The translations under genes were made by a program, and so were the position numbers. The notes under the pieces were generated by a model. It was given only the letters and a program-made list of their open reading frames with translations, made no database searches and was not told where the DNA came from. A DNA stretch of 64,000 nt from Aliiroseovarius halocynthiae (GTDB lineage: Bacteria > Pseudomonadota > Alphaproteobacteria > Rhodobacterales > Rhodobacteraceae), in NCBI RefSeq assembly GCF_007004645.1, contig NZ_ML660021.1, positions 62,001-126,000 of the forward strand, read 5' to 3'. This document shows positions 56,050-64,000 of the stretch, in pieces. Position 1 is the stretch's first letter. Each line of letters begins with the position of its first letter.

Positions 56050-57330
56050 TCAGGGTTTCGAGATAATAAGGCACTGGATATCAGCGACATTGGTGCCAGT
56101 CGCACCGGTCATCAGCAGATCATCCGAGGCCGCAAGCGCTGCATAGCTGTCATTGTTGCTTAAAAGCGCCGCAGGATCTGCGCCCGCGCTGCGCATCCGT
56201 GCAAGGCTGGTTGCATCAACAATTCCGCCCGCCGCGTCGGTAGGGCCATCGCGCCCGTCTGTGCCGCCGCTAAGAAACGCCCAGTCACCAACCAACCCAC
56301 GTTTGTCCGCGCCTATCGCCACGTGCATTGCAAGCTCTTGGTTGCGCCCTCCGCGCCCGTTTCCGGTCAGATGCACAGTGGTCTCGCCGCCCGCCAGCAA
56401 CACCGTGGTGGTGCCTGACGGGGCAGAATTGGCTGCGTCCAAAAGCGTGGTGGCGGCGTTTTTGACATCACCGGTCAGCATGTCGAAGACAACCTGAACC
56501 GTACCAGCCTTCCGTGCTGCCACCTGTGCCGCGCGTAGGCTGTGACCGTTCGAGCCGATAAGAATATTCTGAACCGCTGAAAGAGGTGTCTCTTTGGGTT
56601 CGGCCTGCGACAGATGAATCTGTACCGCGGCTGGAAGATCGTCCCAGATCCCGGATTTTTTGCAAATCGCAAAGGCCTCTTCCCGGGTTCCAATCGGGCC
56701 TACGGTGGGCCCGCTGGCAATCGCACGCAGATCGTCGCCGATCACGTCTGACAAGATATAGGCGGACACGGGCGCTGGATGTGCGGCGTGTAACAGCCCG
56801 CCGCCTTTTAGTTGGCTAAGCTTCTGGCGCACAAGATTCATTTGGGTGATCTCGACGCCGGCGCCCAGAAGTGCTGCGCTGACCCGGCCCTTGTCTGCGA
56901 TCGAAATCCCCGGCACCGGAAGGGCCATCAGTGCTGAACCTCCGCCTGAAATCAGTGCGATCACCTGATCCGCATCCCCGGCCTGCGACAACAGATCTGC
57001 CACTGCCTGTCCCGCAGCCAGACTGGTTTCATCCGGCACCGGATGCGCGCCATAGATTACTCTTGCCCCGTCAACCGTGTCTCTGTTTTCGGGATGCGTG
57101 ACGCACAATGCGCTATATGCGCCATCAACGTGCTTCAACGCCTCTTGCATCATTGCTGGGGCAGCTTTGCCGATGCTGATCACGATGCTTTTTCCACCCG
57201 GACCCGGCGTTGGAAATGGCGCATGACGAACTGTGTGCTTGATGGCGCACGCGGGGTCAGCGGCTTCGATCGCTTTCATGAAGATCTGATGCGTGGCTTG
57301 GCGCAGCGCATCAACACAGAGGTCAGTCAT
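56050..57330 (-). CDS. Glycerate 2-kinase, DUF4147/MOFRL type
   Basis: 426 residues. N-terminal domain with SIGKAAPAMMQEAL and LISGGGSALMALPV; C-terminal MOFRL domain with GGRNQELAMHVAIGAD and SGGTDGRDGPTDAAGG. Phosphorylates glycerate to 2-phosphoglycerate. ATG at 57330 (MTDLCVDAL) is preferred; the open frame continues 46 codons upstream without similarity. Upstream of the fructokinase-like gene. Confidence 0.93.
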   Translation of the reverse strand: MTDLCVDALRQATHQIFMKAIEAADPACAIKHTVRHAPFPTPGPGGKSIVISIGKAAPAMMQEALKHVDGAYSALCVTHPENRDTVDGARVIYGAHPVPDETSLAAGQAVADLLSQAGDADQVIALISGGGSALMALPVPGISIADKGRVSAALLGAGVEITQMNLVRQKLSQLKGGGLLHAAHPAPVSAYILSDVIGDDLRAIASGPTVGPIGTREEAFAICKKSGIWDDLPAAVQIHLSQAEPKETPLSAVQNILIGSNGHSLRAAQVAARKAGTVQVVFDMLTGDVKNAATTLLDAANSAPSGTTTVLLAGGETTVHLTGNGRGGRNQELAMHVAIGADKRGLVGDWAFLSGGTDGRDGPTDAAGGIVDATSLARMRSAGADPAALLSNNDSYAALAASDDLLMTGATGTNVADIQCLIISKP

Positions 57331-57437
57331 CGTGGTCTCGGTCAAAGTGGCGCGGGTGCCAGCGATAGTATTCAGATGGATCCTGATAGGGCAAGTGCGG
57401 AATAGTCGACACCCCGTGCACGGAAGTTGCATACAAA

Positions 57438-57465
57438 AGACCCGCGAGAGAAAACTCGCGGGTCT
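57438..57465 (-). terminator. Terminator of the sugar ABC transporter operon
   Basis: AGACCCGCGAG (57438-57448) pairs exactly with CTCGCGGGTCT (57455-57465) around a six-base loop. On the minus strand the stem is followed by TTTT. It lies 34 bases after the ATPase stop and within the upstream region of the glycerate kinase gene. Confidence 0.88.
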
Positions 57466-57498
57466 CACATCTTCCTATCTAACCGTCGAACGTTGGGC

Positions 57499-58596
57499 TC
57501 AGTTCAACCGCTCACCGTTGTCAGGTGCGAAATAGGACACTTTGCCCAGATCAAAGGCCAGTGACAGGTTCTTGCCCGGCAGCGCGCTGGTTTCAGCGTG
57601 CAGACGCGCGGTGACCTGTTTGCCGCCCAGATGCGATACGACGAACGTGTCGGCGCCGGCGGGTTCGACCATTTCGATCATGCAGTCAGCGGTCTGCACG
57701 TCTTCGCCTGCGCGGAAGCCTGCCTCGGCAATGTCTTCCGGGCGCAGGCCAAGGATTACATCCTCGGGCAGGTCGTGCGCATGGGTGTCGGTCAGGACCA
57801 AAGGCTCGGCCCCTTCGCGGGTGATTTCGATCTGCGTGCCTGCACCGTTCTTGGTTGCACGCGCCGGGATCAGGTTCATCGCCGGGCTGCCCATGAAGTC
57901 TGCAACAAACAGGTTGGCCGGACGGTTATAGATCTCGGCAGGCGATCCGATCTGCTGCACCACGCCGCCCTTCAGGACCACAATTTTGGTGGCCAGCGTC
58001 ATGGCTTCGATTTGATCGTGCGTCACGTAGACCATCGAGGCATTCAGGTTCTGGTGCAGCTTCTTGATCTCGGTCCGCATCTCGACCCGCAGTTTGGCGT
58101 CGAGGTTCGACAGCGGCTCGTCGAAGAGGAACAGTTTGGGATCACGCACCAGCGCCCGGCCCATGGCGACACGCTGACGTTGGCCACCCGACAACTGACC
58201 GGGGCGACGATGCAACAGCTGTTCGATCTGCAGCTGTTGGGCCACTTCCTGAAGTTTCTGATCCTGCGTGGCCTGATCCACCCCACGCACTTTCATGCCG
58301 AAGGTGATGTTCTTGGCCACCGACATGGTGGGGTACAGTGCGTAGGACTGGAACACCATGGCGATGTCACGATCCTTTGGGCTGACCTCGGTCATGTTGC
58401 GGCCACCGATGTCGATTGACCCGCTGGTGATCGGCTCTAGCCCTGCGATGCAGTTCAGAAGCGTGGACTTGCCGCAGCCCGAGGGGCCGACCAGAACCAA
58501 GAAATCTCCGGGTTCGATGGCGACGTTGATGTCCTTGAGGATCTCGACGGACCCATAGTTCTTGTAGAGGTTCTTGATGTCCAGAATGGGGGCCAT
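57499..58596 (-). CDS. Sugar ABC transporter ATP-binding protein (UgpC/MalK type)
   Basis: 365 residues. Walker A GPSGCGKST, Q-loop VFQSYALYPTMSVAKNITFG, signature LSGGQRQRV, Walker B LFLFDEPLSNLDAK, His-loop VTHDQIEAMT; C-terminal MalK-type OB/TOBE region from about 240. Powers the two permeases encoded just upstream. Confidence 0.93.
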   Translation of the reverse strand: MAPILDIKNLYKNYGSVEILKDINVAIEPGDFLVLVGPSGCGKSTLLNCIAGLEPITSGSIDIGGRNMTEVSPKDRDIAMVFQSYALYPTMSVAKNITFGMKVRGVDQATQDQKLQEVAQQLQIEQLLHRRPGQLSGGQRQRVAMGRALVRDPKLFLFDEPLSNLDAKLRVEMRTEIKKLHQNLNASMVYVTHDQIEAMTLATKIVVLKGGVVQQIGSPAEIYNRPANLFVADFMGSPAMNLIPARATKNGAGTQIEITREGAEPLVLTDTHAHDLPEDVILGLRPEDIAEAGFRAGEDVQTADCMIEMVEPAGADTFVVSHLGGKQVTARLHAETSALPGKNLSLAFDLGKVSYFAPDNGERLN

Positions 58597-58600
58597 GGGA

Positions 58601-59497
58601 TTAACCTTTCACGGAACCCGCGGTCAGTCCGCGGATGAAATATTTGCCAGCGACGACATAGACAAGAAGCGTGGGAAGGGCGGCGATGATCGCTGCGGCC
58701 ATATCCACGTTGTATTCCTTCACGCCGGTGGTCGAGTTTACGATATTGTTCAGGGCCACGGTGATGGGCTGAGTGCCAGCCTGACTGAAGGACACACCGA
58801 ACAGGAAGTCGTTCCAGATCTGGGTGAACTGCCAGATGACAGTCACAACGATGATCGGCAGCGACAGGGGCAGGAAGATCGACCAGAAGATCCGGAAGAA
58901 CCCAGCGCCATCCACCTTTGCGGCTTTCACCAGCTCTTGTGGGATCGACACATAGTAGTTGCGGAAGAACAGCGTGGTGAACCCGATGCCATAAATCACG
59001 TGGACAAAGATCAGACCCGGAATGGTGCCGGCGATGCCCATGATGCCCAGCATACGTGCCATCGGAAGCAGCACCACCTGGAAGGGGATGAAGCAGCCAA
59101 ACAGCATCAGCGAGAAGATCAGGTTCGCACCTTTGAACTTCCACTGCGCAATTACATAGCCGTTGATCGCACCAAGAATGGTCGAGATTGCAACCGCCGG
59201 GATCGCAAGGATGACCGAGTTCCAGAAGTAAGGACGCAGGCCCTCGCACTGGATGCCGGTACAGGCGCCGGACCACGCGGTGCGCCAGGCCTCGAACGTG
59301 ACTTCACGGGGGAAGGCCACAAGGCTGCCGGTGCGGATTTCTTCCAGACTTTTCAGTGATGTGGTGACCATTACGAAAAGCGGCATCAGATAGAACAGGG
59401 CGAAGATGCCAAGCAAGGTGAACAGAAGCCAGCGCAGGGCAAGCTTCCCCCAATTGCGCGACGGGCCGTGAGTGGTGTTAAGCGCAATATCAGTCAT
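58601..59497 (-). CDS. Sugar ABC transporter permease (MalG/GtsC type)
   Basis: 298 residues, six membrane segments. Permease loop ELVKAAKVDGAGFFRIFWSI. The C-terminus IRGLTAGSVKG is the common end of MalG-type permeases. Overlaps the preceding permease gene by eight bases. Confidence 0.93.
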   Translation of the reverse strand: MTDIALNTTHGPSRNWGKLALRWLLFTLLGIFALFYLMPLFVMVTTSLKSLEEIRTGSLVAFPREVTFEAWRTAWSGACTGIQCEGLRPYFWNSVILAIPAVAISTILGAINGYVIAQWKFKGANLIFSLMLFGCFIPFQVVLLPMARMLGIMGIAGTIPGLIFVHVIYGIGFTTLFFRNYYVSIPQELVKAAKVDGAGFFRIFWSIFLPLSLPIIVVTVIWQFTQIWNDFLFGVSFSQAGTQPITVALNNIVNSTTGVKEYNVDMAAAIIAALPTLLVYVVAGKYFIRGLTAGSVKG

Positions 59498-60362
59498 GTT
59501 TCGTCCTCAGTTCAGAATAGAGGTAGGGAACGATGATCGCGAAGACGACAGCCATCATAACCATGGCCGAGCTGGCCGCCTGTCCGATGTCACCGCGCGA
59601 GAACGCCATGGCATACATGTAGGTGGCAGGCAGGTCGGTGGCATAGCCGGGACCGCCTCCGGTCAATGCGATGACAAGGTCAAAGCTTTTGATCGCAAGG
59701 TGCGCCAGCACAATGAAGGCTGACAGGAAAATCGGGGCCATCGACGGAATGATGATGGCAGAATAGATGCGCCAGCTGGGGATACCATCGACCTGTGCGG
59801 CCTTGATGATCTCTCCGTCCACACTGCGCAGACCGGCAAGGAACAGCGCCATGACAAAGCCCGAGGCCTGCCAGACACCGGCGATGACAACGGCATAGAT
59901 TGCCATGTCGGGATCAACGACCCAGTTGAACGAGAAGTTCTCGAACCCCCAGTCGCGAACCATCTTTTCGATGCCCAGTCCGGGGTTCATGATCCATTTC
60001 CATGCGGTACCGGTGACGATCATCGACAGCGCCATGGGGTAAAGATAGATCGTGCGCAACACGCCTTCGGTGCGGATTTTTTGATCCAGCAGGATGGCAA
60101 TCAGCAGGCCAAGAACCATCGAGATGATGATGAACAGCGTGCCGAAGATGAAAAGGTTCATCATTGCGGTGTCAAACCGGGGCGACGCGAACAGGCGCTC
60201 ATATTGGATGAGGCCATCAATCTCGTACTTTGGCAAAAGCCGCGAGCGGGTCAGCGATACCCAAGCAGTCCAGGCGATGAAGCCGTAAACGAAAACGAGG
60301 ATGGCGATGAAAGAGGGTGCAAGCACCATCTTGGGGATATGACGTTCAAGCCATTCGGTCAT
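59490..60362 (-). CDS. Sugar ABC transporter permease (MalF/GtsB type)
   Basis: 290 residues, six membrane segments. Permease loop EIIKAAQVDGIPSWRIYSAI. The start at 60362 (MTEWLERHIPKMV) is preferred to 60395, whose extra codons reach into the intercistronic hairpin. Confidence 0.92.
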   Translation of the reverse strand: MTEWLERHIPKMVLAPSFIAILVFVYGFIAWTAWVSLTRSRLLPKYEIDGLIQYERLFASPRFDTAMMNLFIFGTLFIIISMVLGLLIAILLDQKIRTEGVLRTIYLYPMALSMIVTGTAWKWIMNPGLGIEKMVRDWGFENFSFNWVVDPDMAIYAVVIAGVWQASGFVMALFLAGLRSVDGEIIKAAQVDGIPSWRIYSAIIIPSMAPIFLSAFIVLAHLAIKSFDLVIALTGGGPGYATDLPATYMYAMAFSRGDIGQAASSAMVMMAVVFAIIVPYLYSELRTKHD

Positions 60363-60385
60363 TGTAACGACCCCTGAATAAAAGA

Positions 60386-60416
60386 GGCCCCGCACCTGAA
60401 GGTCAGGCGCGGGGCC
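60386..60416 (-). promoter_or_regulatory. Intercistronic hairpin between sugar-binding protein and permease genes
   Basis: GGCCCCGC (60386-60393) pairs with GCGGGGCC (60409-60416), extended by CCT/AGG inside. It stands in the 62-base gap between the binding-protein gene and the first permease gene, without a strong T-run on the minus strand. Likely lets the binding protein be made in excess. Confidence 0.6.
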
Positions 60417-60424
60417 AGGGAGGT

Positions 60425-61669
60425 TTACATGGAGTTGGCGACAGCGTCGGCCAGCTGGTTCACGGCATCAGCCGAGGACATGTCCGAGTTGAAGTGCGCA
60501 GTCACCACATCGGTGATGGCACCCGACTGTGCGCCACGCAGCGCCATGCCGTGGGCATAGCTGGGCAGCAGCGAACCGTTGTCCGAGCTTTCGCTCATGT
60601 CCTTGGCGGACAGGTGGGCGCAGCTGTCGAACTCGTCCAGGGCAACGTCTACACGTGCTGGGATCGACCCTTTGTTCAGGTTGAACACTTTCTGGAAGTT
60701 CTGACCAACGATCAGCTTGGACAGAAGGTCCTGACCGGCTTTCTTATCGTCGCCGTCCACGTTGAACATGGCAAAGCTGTCAACGTTGTACAGGAAGCCA
60801 TCGCCGGGGACCGACGCACACAGGAAGTCTTCGCCGGGGGCTTTGCCAGCAGCGAGGAATTCACCCTTGGCCCAGTCGCCCATGATCTGGAAACCGGCTT
60901 CGCCGTTCATGACCATTGCGGTGGCAAGGTTCCAGTCACGACCCGAGAAGTTGTCATCAACATAGCCGCGCATTTTGCGCATCTGGTCAAAGACAGCGAC
61001 CATTTTGTCGGACTTCAGAGTGTCCATGTCCAGATCAACAAAGGCTTTCTTGAAGCCATCGGCGCCAAGGGTGCCCAAAGCAACAGCTTCGAACACGGTG
61101 GCGTCCTGCCAAGCCTGACCACCATGGGCCAGCGGGGTGATGCCTGCGGCTGCCAGCTTGTCAGCGGCGGCGTTGAACTCGTCCCATGTGGTGGGCATTT
61201 CGATGCCGTTGGCTTTCAGAACGTCAGCGTTGGCCCAGATCCAGTCCACGCGGTGAACGTTCACAGGGGCAGCACACCACGTACCTTCGCACATCATGTG
61301 ACCAGCGATCGATGCAGGCAGAACGTCTGCCCAGCCTTCAGCTTCGGCCACGGCCGAGATGTCAGCCAGAACGCCTTCTTCATACCATTCCTGAATGGCA
61401 GGGCCTTTCAGCTGAACGGCGGTCGGCGCGTTGCCCGACAGAACACGTGCGCGCAGTGCAGTCATGGCCGCGTCGCCGCCGCCGCCCGCAACCGGCATAT
61501 CGGTCCAGGTCCCGCCATTTTCGGCGAATTCGTTTTGCAGAACAGCGACGGACTTGGCTTCACCGCCAGATGTCCACCAGTGCAGAACTTCTGCCTGAGG
61601 CTCGGCCATTACCGGCAGGGCACAGCTCATCGCAACGGCCGAGACGGCCGCGTATACGGATTTCTTCAT
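60425..61669 (-). CDS. Glucose-type ABC transporter substrate-binding protein (GtsA-like)
   Basis: 414 residues with a signal peptide (to LPVMA). The mature sequence VLHWWTSGGEAKSVAVLQNE and the later DMPVAGGGGDAAMTALRARV and VQLKGPAIQEW are close to the Pseudomonas glucose-binding protein. Start at 61669 has GGAGG upstream; the frame upstream is excluded. First gene of the operon, divergent from the two-component system. Mannose or other aldohexoses are alternative ligands. Confidence 0.88.
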   Translation of the reverse strand: MKKSVYAAVSAVAMSCALPVMAEPQAEVLHWWTSGGEAKSVAVLQNEFAENGGTWTDMPVAGGGGDAAMTALRARVLSGNAPTAVQLKGPAIQEWYEEGVLADISAVAEAEGWADVLPASIAGHMMCEGTWCAAPVNVHRVDWIWANADVLKANGIEMPTTWDEFNAAADKLAAAGITPLAHGGQAWQDATVFEAVALGTLGADGFKKAFVDLDMDTLKSDKMVAVFDQMRKMRGYVDDNFSGRDWNLATAMVMNGEAGFQIMGDWAKGEFLAAGKAPGEDFLCASVPGDGFLYNVDSFAMFNVDGDDKKAGQDLLSKLIVGQNFQKVFNLNKGSIPARVDVALDEFDSCAHLSAKDMSESSDNGSLLPSYAHGMALRGAQSGAITDVVTAHFNSDMSSADAVNQLADAVANSM

Positions 61670-61792
61670 AATTTCCTCCCATAGATCACCGCTTGGATAG
61701 CGGCGCTTCAGAAACATTGCCGACCCAACCCCCGTCTGTGCAATGCTGCAAATCGATTGGAATGGGGCGTCGCGTCGGAAAGTTGGCAGTTT

Positions 61793-61838
61793 TGTTACGT
61801 GATGTTACGCAAGACTTGATTTTGTTGCACGCTGTTAC
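61793..61838. promoter_or_regulatory. Helically phased TGTTAC direct repeats, candidate response-regulator sites
   Basis: TGTTACG at 61793, TGTTACG at 61803, TGTTGCA at 61823 and TGTTACA at 61833 start at multiples of ten bases from each other. Head-to-tail half-sites with one-turn spacing are the usual target of OmpR/PhoB-type regulators. The array lies between the glucose-type importer and the response regulator gene, closer to the latter. Confidence 0.6.
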
Positions 61839-61891
61839 AATCAGATGAATTGTGACGTGGCGGGGCATCCGCCACATGGGAGGCACATGAC

Positions 61892-62629
61892 ATGGCGATT
61901 CCTCGACTTCTGGTCGTTGATGATGACGTTGAGACTCGGGGCATGATGACCCAGTTCCTGCATCAAAGCGGGTTTATTGCGCTGCCGTGTGACAGCGAAC
62001 ACAGCATTCGCGCCCAACTGGACGCTGGGCGCGTGGATTTGATCTTGCTGGATGTCATGCTGGGGGACGAAAACGGCGTCGAGATCTGTGAACGTCTGCG
62101 GCGCGAACAGGATGTGCCGGTCATTCTTGTGTCAGCCCTGTCGGCAGATCATCACCGGATGGCGGGCTATCAGGTCGGCGCGGATGACTATATCGCCAAG
62201 CCTTTTAACCCAGAGCTTTTGCTGGCCCGCGTGCGCGCAGTGCTGCATCGTGCCCAGCGAAGCGCATCGCTTGTTTATCGCCGCAGCGTCTCGACCTTTC
62301 GGTTCGCAGGCTGGTCCTATGACGCCAAGCTGGATGAGGTGACGTCGCCCCAAGGCTATCAAGTCGCGCTGTCGCGCAAGGAAACCGCGCTGTTGAAAGT
62401 GCTGCTGGCCAATCCGCATATCCCGCTAACGCGCGAAGAAATCGCGACCTCGCTGGACGTGACTGGCGAAGGACAAGGGGCCGAGGCCTCGGGGCGGGCC
62501 ATCGACGTGCTGGTGGGGCGTCTGCGCGGTAAGATCGAAAACGATCCCAAACATCCCGAGATGCTGCGCACCGAACGCGGAACCGGTTATGTGTTTACCG
62601 CCGATGTGCAGACCGAAGAGGCATCATGA
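61892..62629 (+). CDS. OmpR-family response regulator
   Basis: 245 residues. Receiver domain with acidic cluster VVDDD (8-12), phosphoacceptor Asp54 in LILLDVMLGDENG, and Lys in DYIAKPF; C-terminal winged helix (about 140-238) ending RTERGTGYVFTADV. Divergent from a glucose-type importer, a position comparable to GltR/GtrS near gts genes in Pseudomonas, so sugar-responsive control is likely. Overlaps the kinase gene by four bases. Confidence 0.93.
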   Translation: MAIPRLLVVDDDVETRGMMTQFLHQSGFIALPCDSEHSIRAQLDAGRVDLILLDVMLGDENGVEICERLRREQDVPVILVSALSADHHRMAGYQVGADDYIAKPFNPELLLARVRAVLHRAQRSASLVYRRSVSTFRFAGWSYDAKLDEVTSPQGYQVALSRKETALLKVLLANPHIPLTREEIATSLDVTGEGQGAEASGRAIDVLVGRLRGKIENDPKHPEMLRTERGTGYVFTADVQTEEAS

Positions 62630-64000
62630 GCCGAGGTCTGTCGATCCGGTCACTTGGGTTTCTTCTGATCCTTGGGTGCTTCACTGCCGCATTTGCGGCA
62701 GGGTGGATGTGGTTTTCTTCGGCCAAAGCCTGGCAGGATCGCCTGACCCGCAGCTATGTCACGGGCATTGCGCTGTATGAAGCGCTGCGGGTTGGGGGTG
62801 AGCCGCCTGCCGGCATCCACATCGCGCCGTTGGATCAGGACCAGTCCGATTTGGCCACGCAAGGTGCGTTTTCGCAGCTGACCCGTATTCCCATGCCTGC
62901 GCTGGTTACGAATATCTCGATCATCGGACCGGGGCGCGATCCGCTGTCAGGCTCGTCCTTGAGTGTGGGGATTGTGTCCAACAAGCTGCAATATTCCGTA
63001 TCCGAGCTTGTGTCTGATGAGGGGCAGGCGACCGCGCAGAAGTTCGGTAACGTCACACGTCTTTTGGCCACGTATTGCGGTGATCCGGTGCTGTTTGCAC
63101 GGATGGGCGGGCAGCCATGGTTGCGGATTGACGGGCAAGATATCTGGGGCTGTGCCACCGCCCCCACAGATCTGCGGCTGGCCGCTGTGCTGCTGGCATT
63201 GGTGGCGGCTGCGATCCTGTCGACGCTGGTTCTGGATACCTCGTCCTATTTCGATCGTTTCGCCAGCGCGCTGCGTGATCGCGGGCGTTTGGGCGGGCCG
63301 GAAAGCTATGCGGTGCAAGGCCCGGCGGAATTGCGCGAGACGGTTCTGGCGGTAAACGCCTATCTGGAACAGGAACGCGCGCAGATTTCCCAACGGGCGA
63401 TGGTGCTGTCAGGGGTCAGTCATGACCTTGGCACACCTGCCACACGCCTGCGCCTGCGCACCGCGCTGATCAAGGAAAAGGACCTGCGCCAGAAGCTTGA
63501 GGCGGATATCGACAGCATGACCGAGATGATCGAAAGCGTGCTGACCTATACCCGTGCCGAATTGAATGAGGAAACGCCGCGCAAACTGTCGCTGACCTCG
63601 CTGGTGGATGCATTGGTGGCGGATTATCAGGATATGGAGCGCCCGGTTTCTCTGATCGCGCAGGAACGTCCCAGTGTGGAAGCGGGGCGGTCGGTCTTCG
63701 CCACAACCTCGGGTCTTGGATCTTTGCCCGACCAGCAGCGCATCCTGATTACAGCGCGTCCGATCTCGCTGAAACGCGCGATTTCGAACCTGATCGACAA
63801 TGCGCTGAAATATGGGCGGCGGGCGTCGGTGCAACTGACGGCCACACCGGGTCACGCCACCATCGTGGTCGAGGATGAAGGGTCCGGCATGTCATCTGCG
63901 GATGTCGAGGCCGTCGTCGCCCCTTTCAAACGCGGTGACAACACGCGCGCGATTGATGGTTTCGGGCTTGGCCTGACCATTGTGGCGACAGTGGCCGAGC
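62626..64000 (+). CDS. Sensor histidine kinase (partial, runs off the window)
   Basis: At least 458 residues, open to the last base. Membrane helix 1 about 8-30 (LGFLLILGCFTAAFAAGWMWF), a periplasmic sensor part to about 185, helix 2 about 186-206 (LRLAAVLLALVAAAILSTLVL) and a HAMP-like linker. Phosphoacceptor His266 in GVSHDLGTPATRLRL, N-box SNLIDNALKYG, G-boxes DEGSGMS and GFGLGLTIV. Partner of the preceding response regulator by overlap (ATGA). Confidence 0.92.
   Translation, partial: MSRGLSIRSLGFLLILGCFTAAFAAGWMWFSSAKAWQDRLTRSYVTGIALYEALRVGGEPPAGIHIAPLDQDQSDLATQGAFSQLTRIPMPALVTNISIIGPGRDPLSGSSLSVGIVSNKLQYSVSELVSDEGQATAQKFGNVTRLLATYCGDPVLFARMGGQPWLRIDGQDIWGCATAPTDLRLAAVLLALVAAAILSTLVLDTSSYFDRFASALRDRGRLGGPESYAVQGPAELRETVLAVNAYLEQERAQISQRAMVLSGVSHDLGTPATRLRLRTALIKEKDLRQKLEADIDSMTEMIESVLTYTRAELNEETPRKLSLTSLVDALVADYQDMERPVSLIAQERPSVEAGRSVFATTSGLGSLPDQQRILITARPISLKRAISNLIDNALKYGRRASVQLTATPGHATIVVEDEGSGMSSADVEAVVAPFKRGDNTRAIDGFGLGLTIVATVAE

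Noticed and set aside
60494-61684. 396-codon plus-strand open frame
   Set aside because: Fully antisense to the glucose-type binding-protein gene; no recognisable domain and no ribosome-binding site.

Overview
The window is 64 kb of gene-dense, GC-rich DNA with short gaps, many 1-8 base stop/start overlaps and about 60 confident protein genes. The content points to a marine Rhodobacteraceae (Roseobacter-group) alphaproteobacterium: a gene-transfer-agent-type head-spike gene, a TmpA/TmpB phosphonate pair of the kind described in Leisingera, TRAP and many ABC transporters, an ECF biotin transporter, and PHA storage genes. I see no rRNA, tRNA, CRISPR array, insertion sequence or replication origin.

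Layout. 0-2.6 kb: the tail of an unidentified gene, a HypT-like LysR regulator and a three-gene GTA/phage spike-like cassette. 2.7-9.1 kb: UDP-sugar epimerase, ilvD, a secreted serine hydrolase, a haloacid dehalogenase and a phosphonate monoester hydrolase-type sulfatase. 9.3-11.2 kb: bioMNY. 11.3-14.0 kb: a LysR regulator divergent from tmpA-tmpB (trimethylaminoethylphosphonate to glycine betaine plus phosphate). 14.1-16.3 kb: serralysin-type RTX metalloprotease with an exact 450-bp internal duplication offset. 16.3-18.7 kb: purine ring catabolism (allA, a PuuE-UraD fusion, uraH), with the ureidoglycine aminohydrolase gene 8 kb away. 18.8-22.6 kb: a cobalamin riboswitch controlling a cobalt ECF importer. 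22.6-26.8 kb: a YnjBCD-type ABC importer with a CDP-alcohol phosphatidyltransferase. 27-36.5 kb: GAPDH, tungstate importer tupBCA, selO, msrB-msrA, a DadA-like oxidase beside a decayed proline racemase, and an RpiR regulator.

36.6-50.7 kb is the most intriguing part. A single-strand run encodes an N-formylglutamate amidohydrolase-like enzyme, a TRAP transporter, a small secreted protein, a glutamine-synthetase-like ligase, an aldehyde dehydrogenase, an iron alcohol dehydrogenase and an EamA transporter. It is followed by a polyamine-type ABC importer whose last permease has an odd extra membrane segment and a repeated tail. The enzymes fit a gamma-glutamylation route for an amino alcohol or amine; the substrate is unknown.

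50.8-64 kb: YceI plus cytochrome b561 facing a MarR regulator across a strong palindrome; phaC-phaZ; fructokinase-like and glycerate kinases; a glucose-type ABC importer; and a divergent two-component system whose shared promoter region carries helically phased TGTTAC half-sites. The histidine kinase runs off the end of the window.
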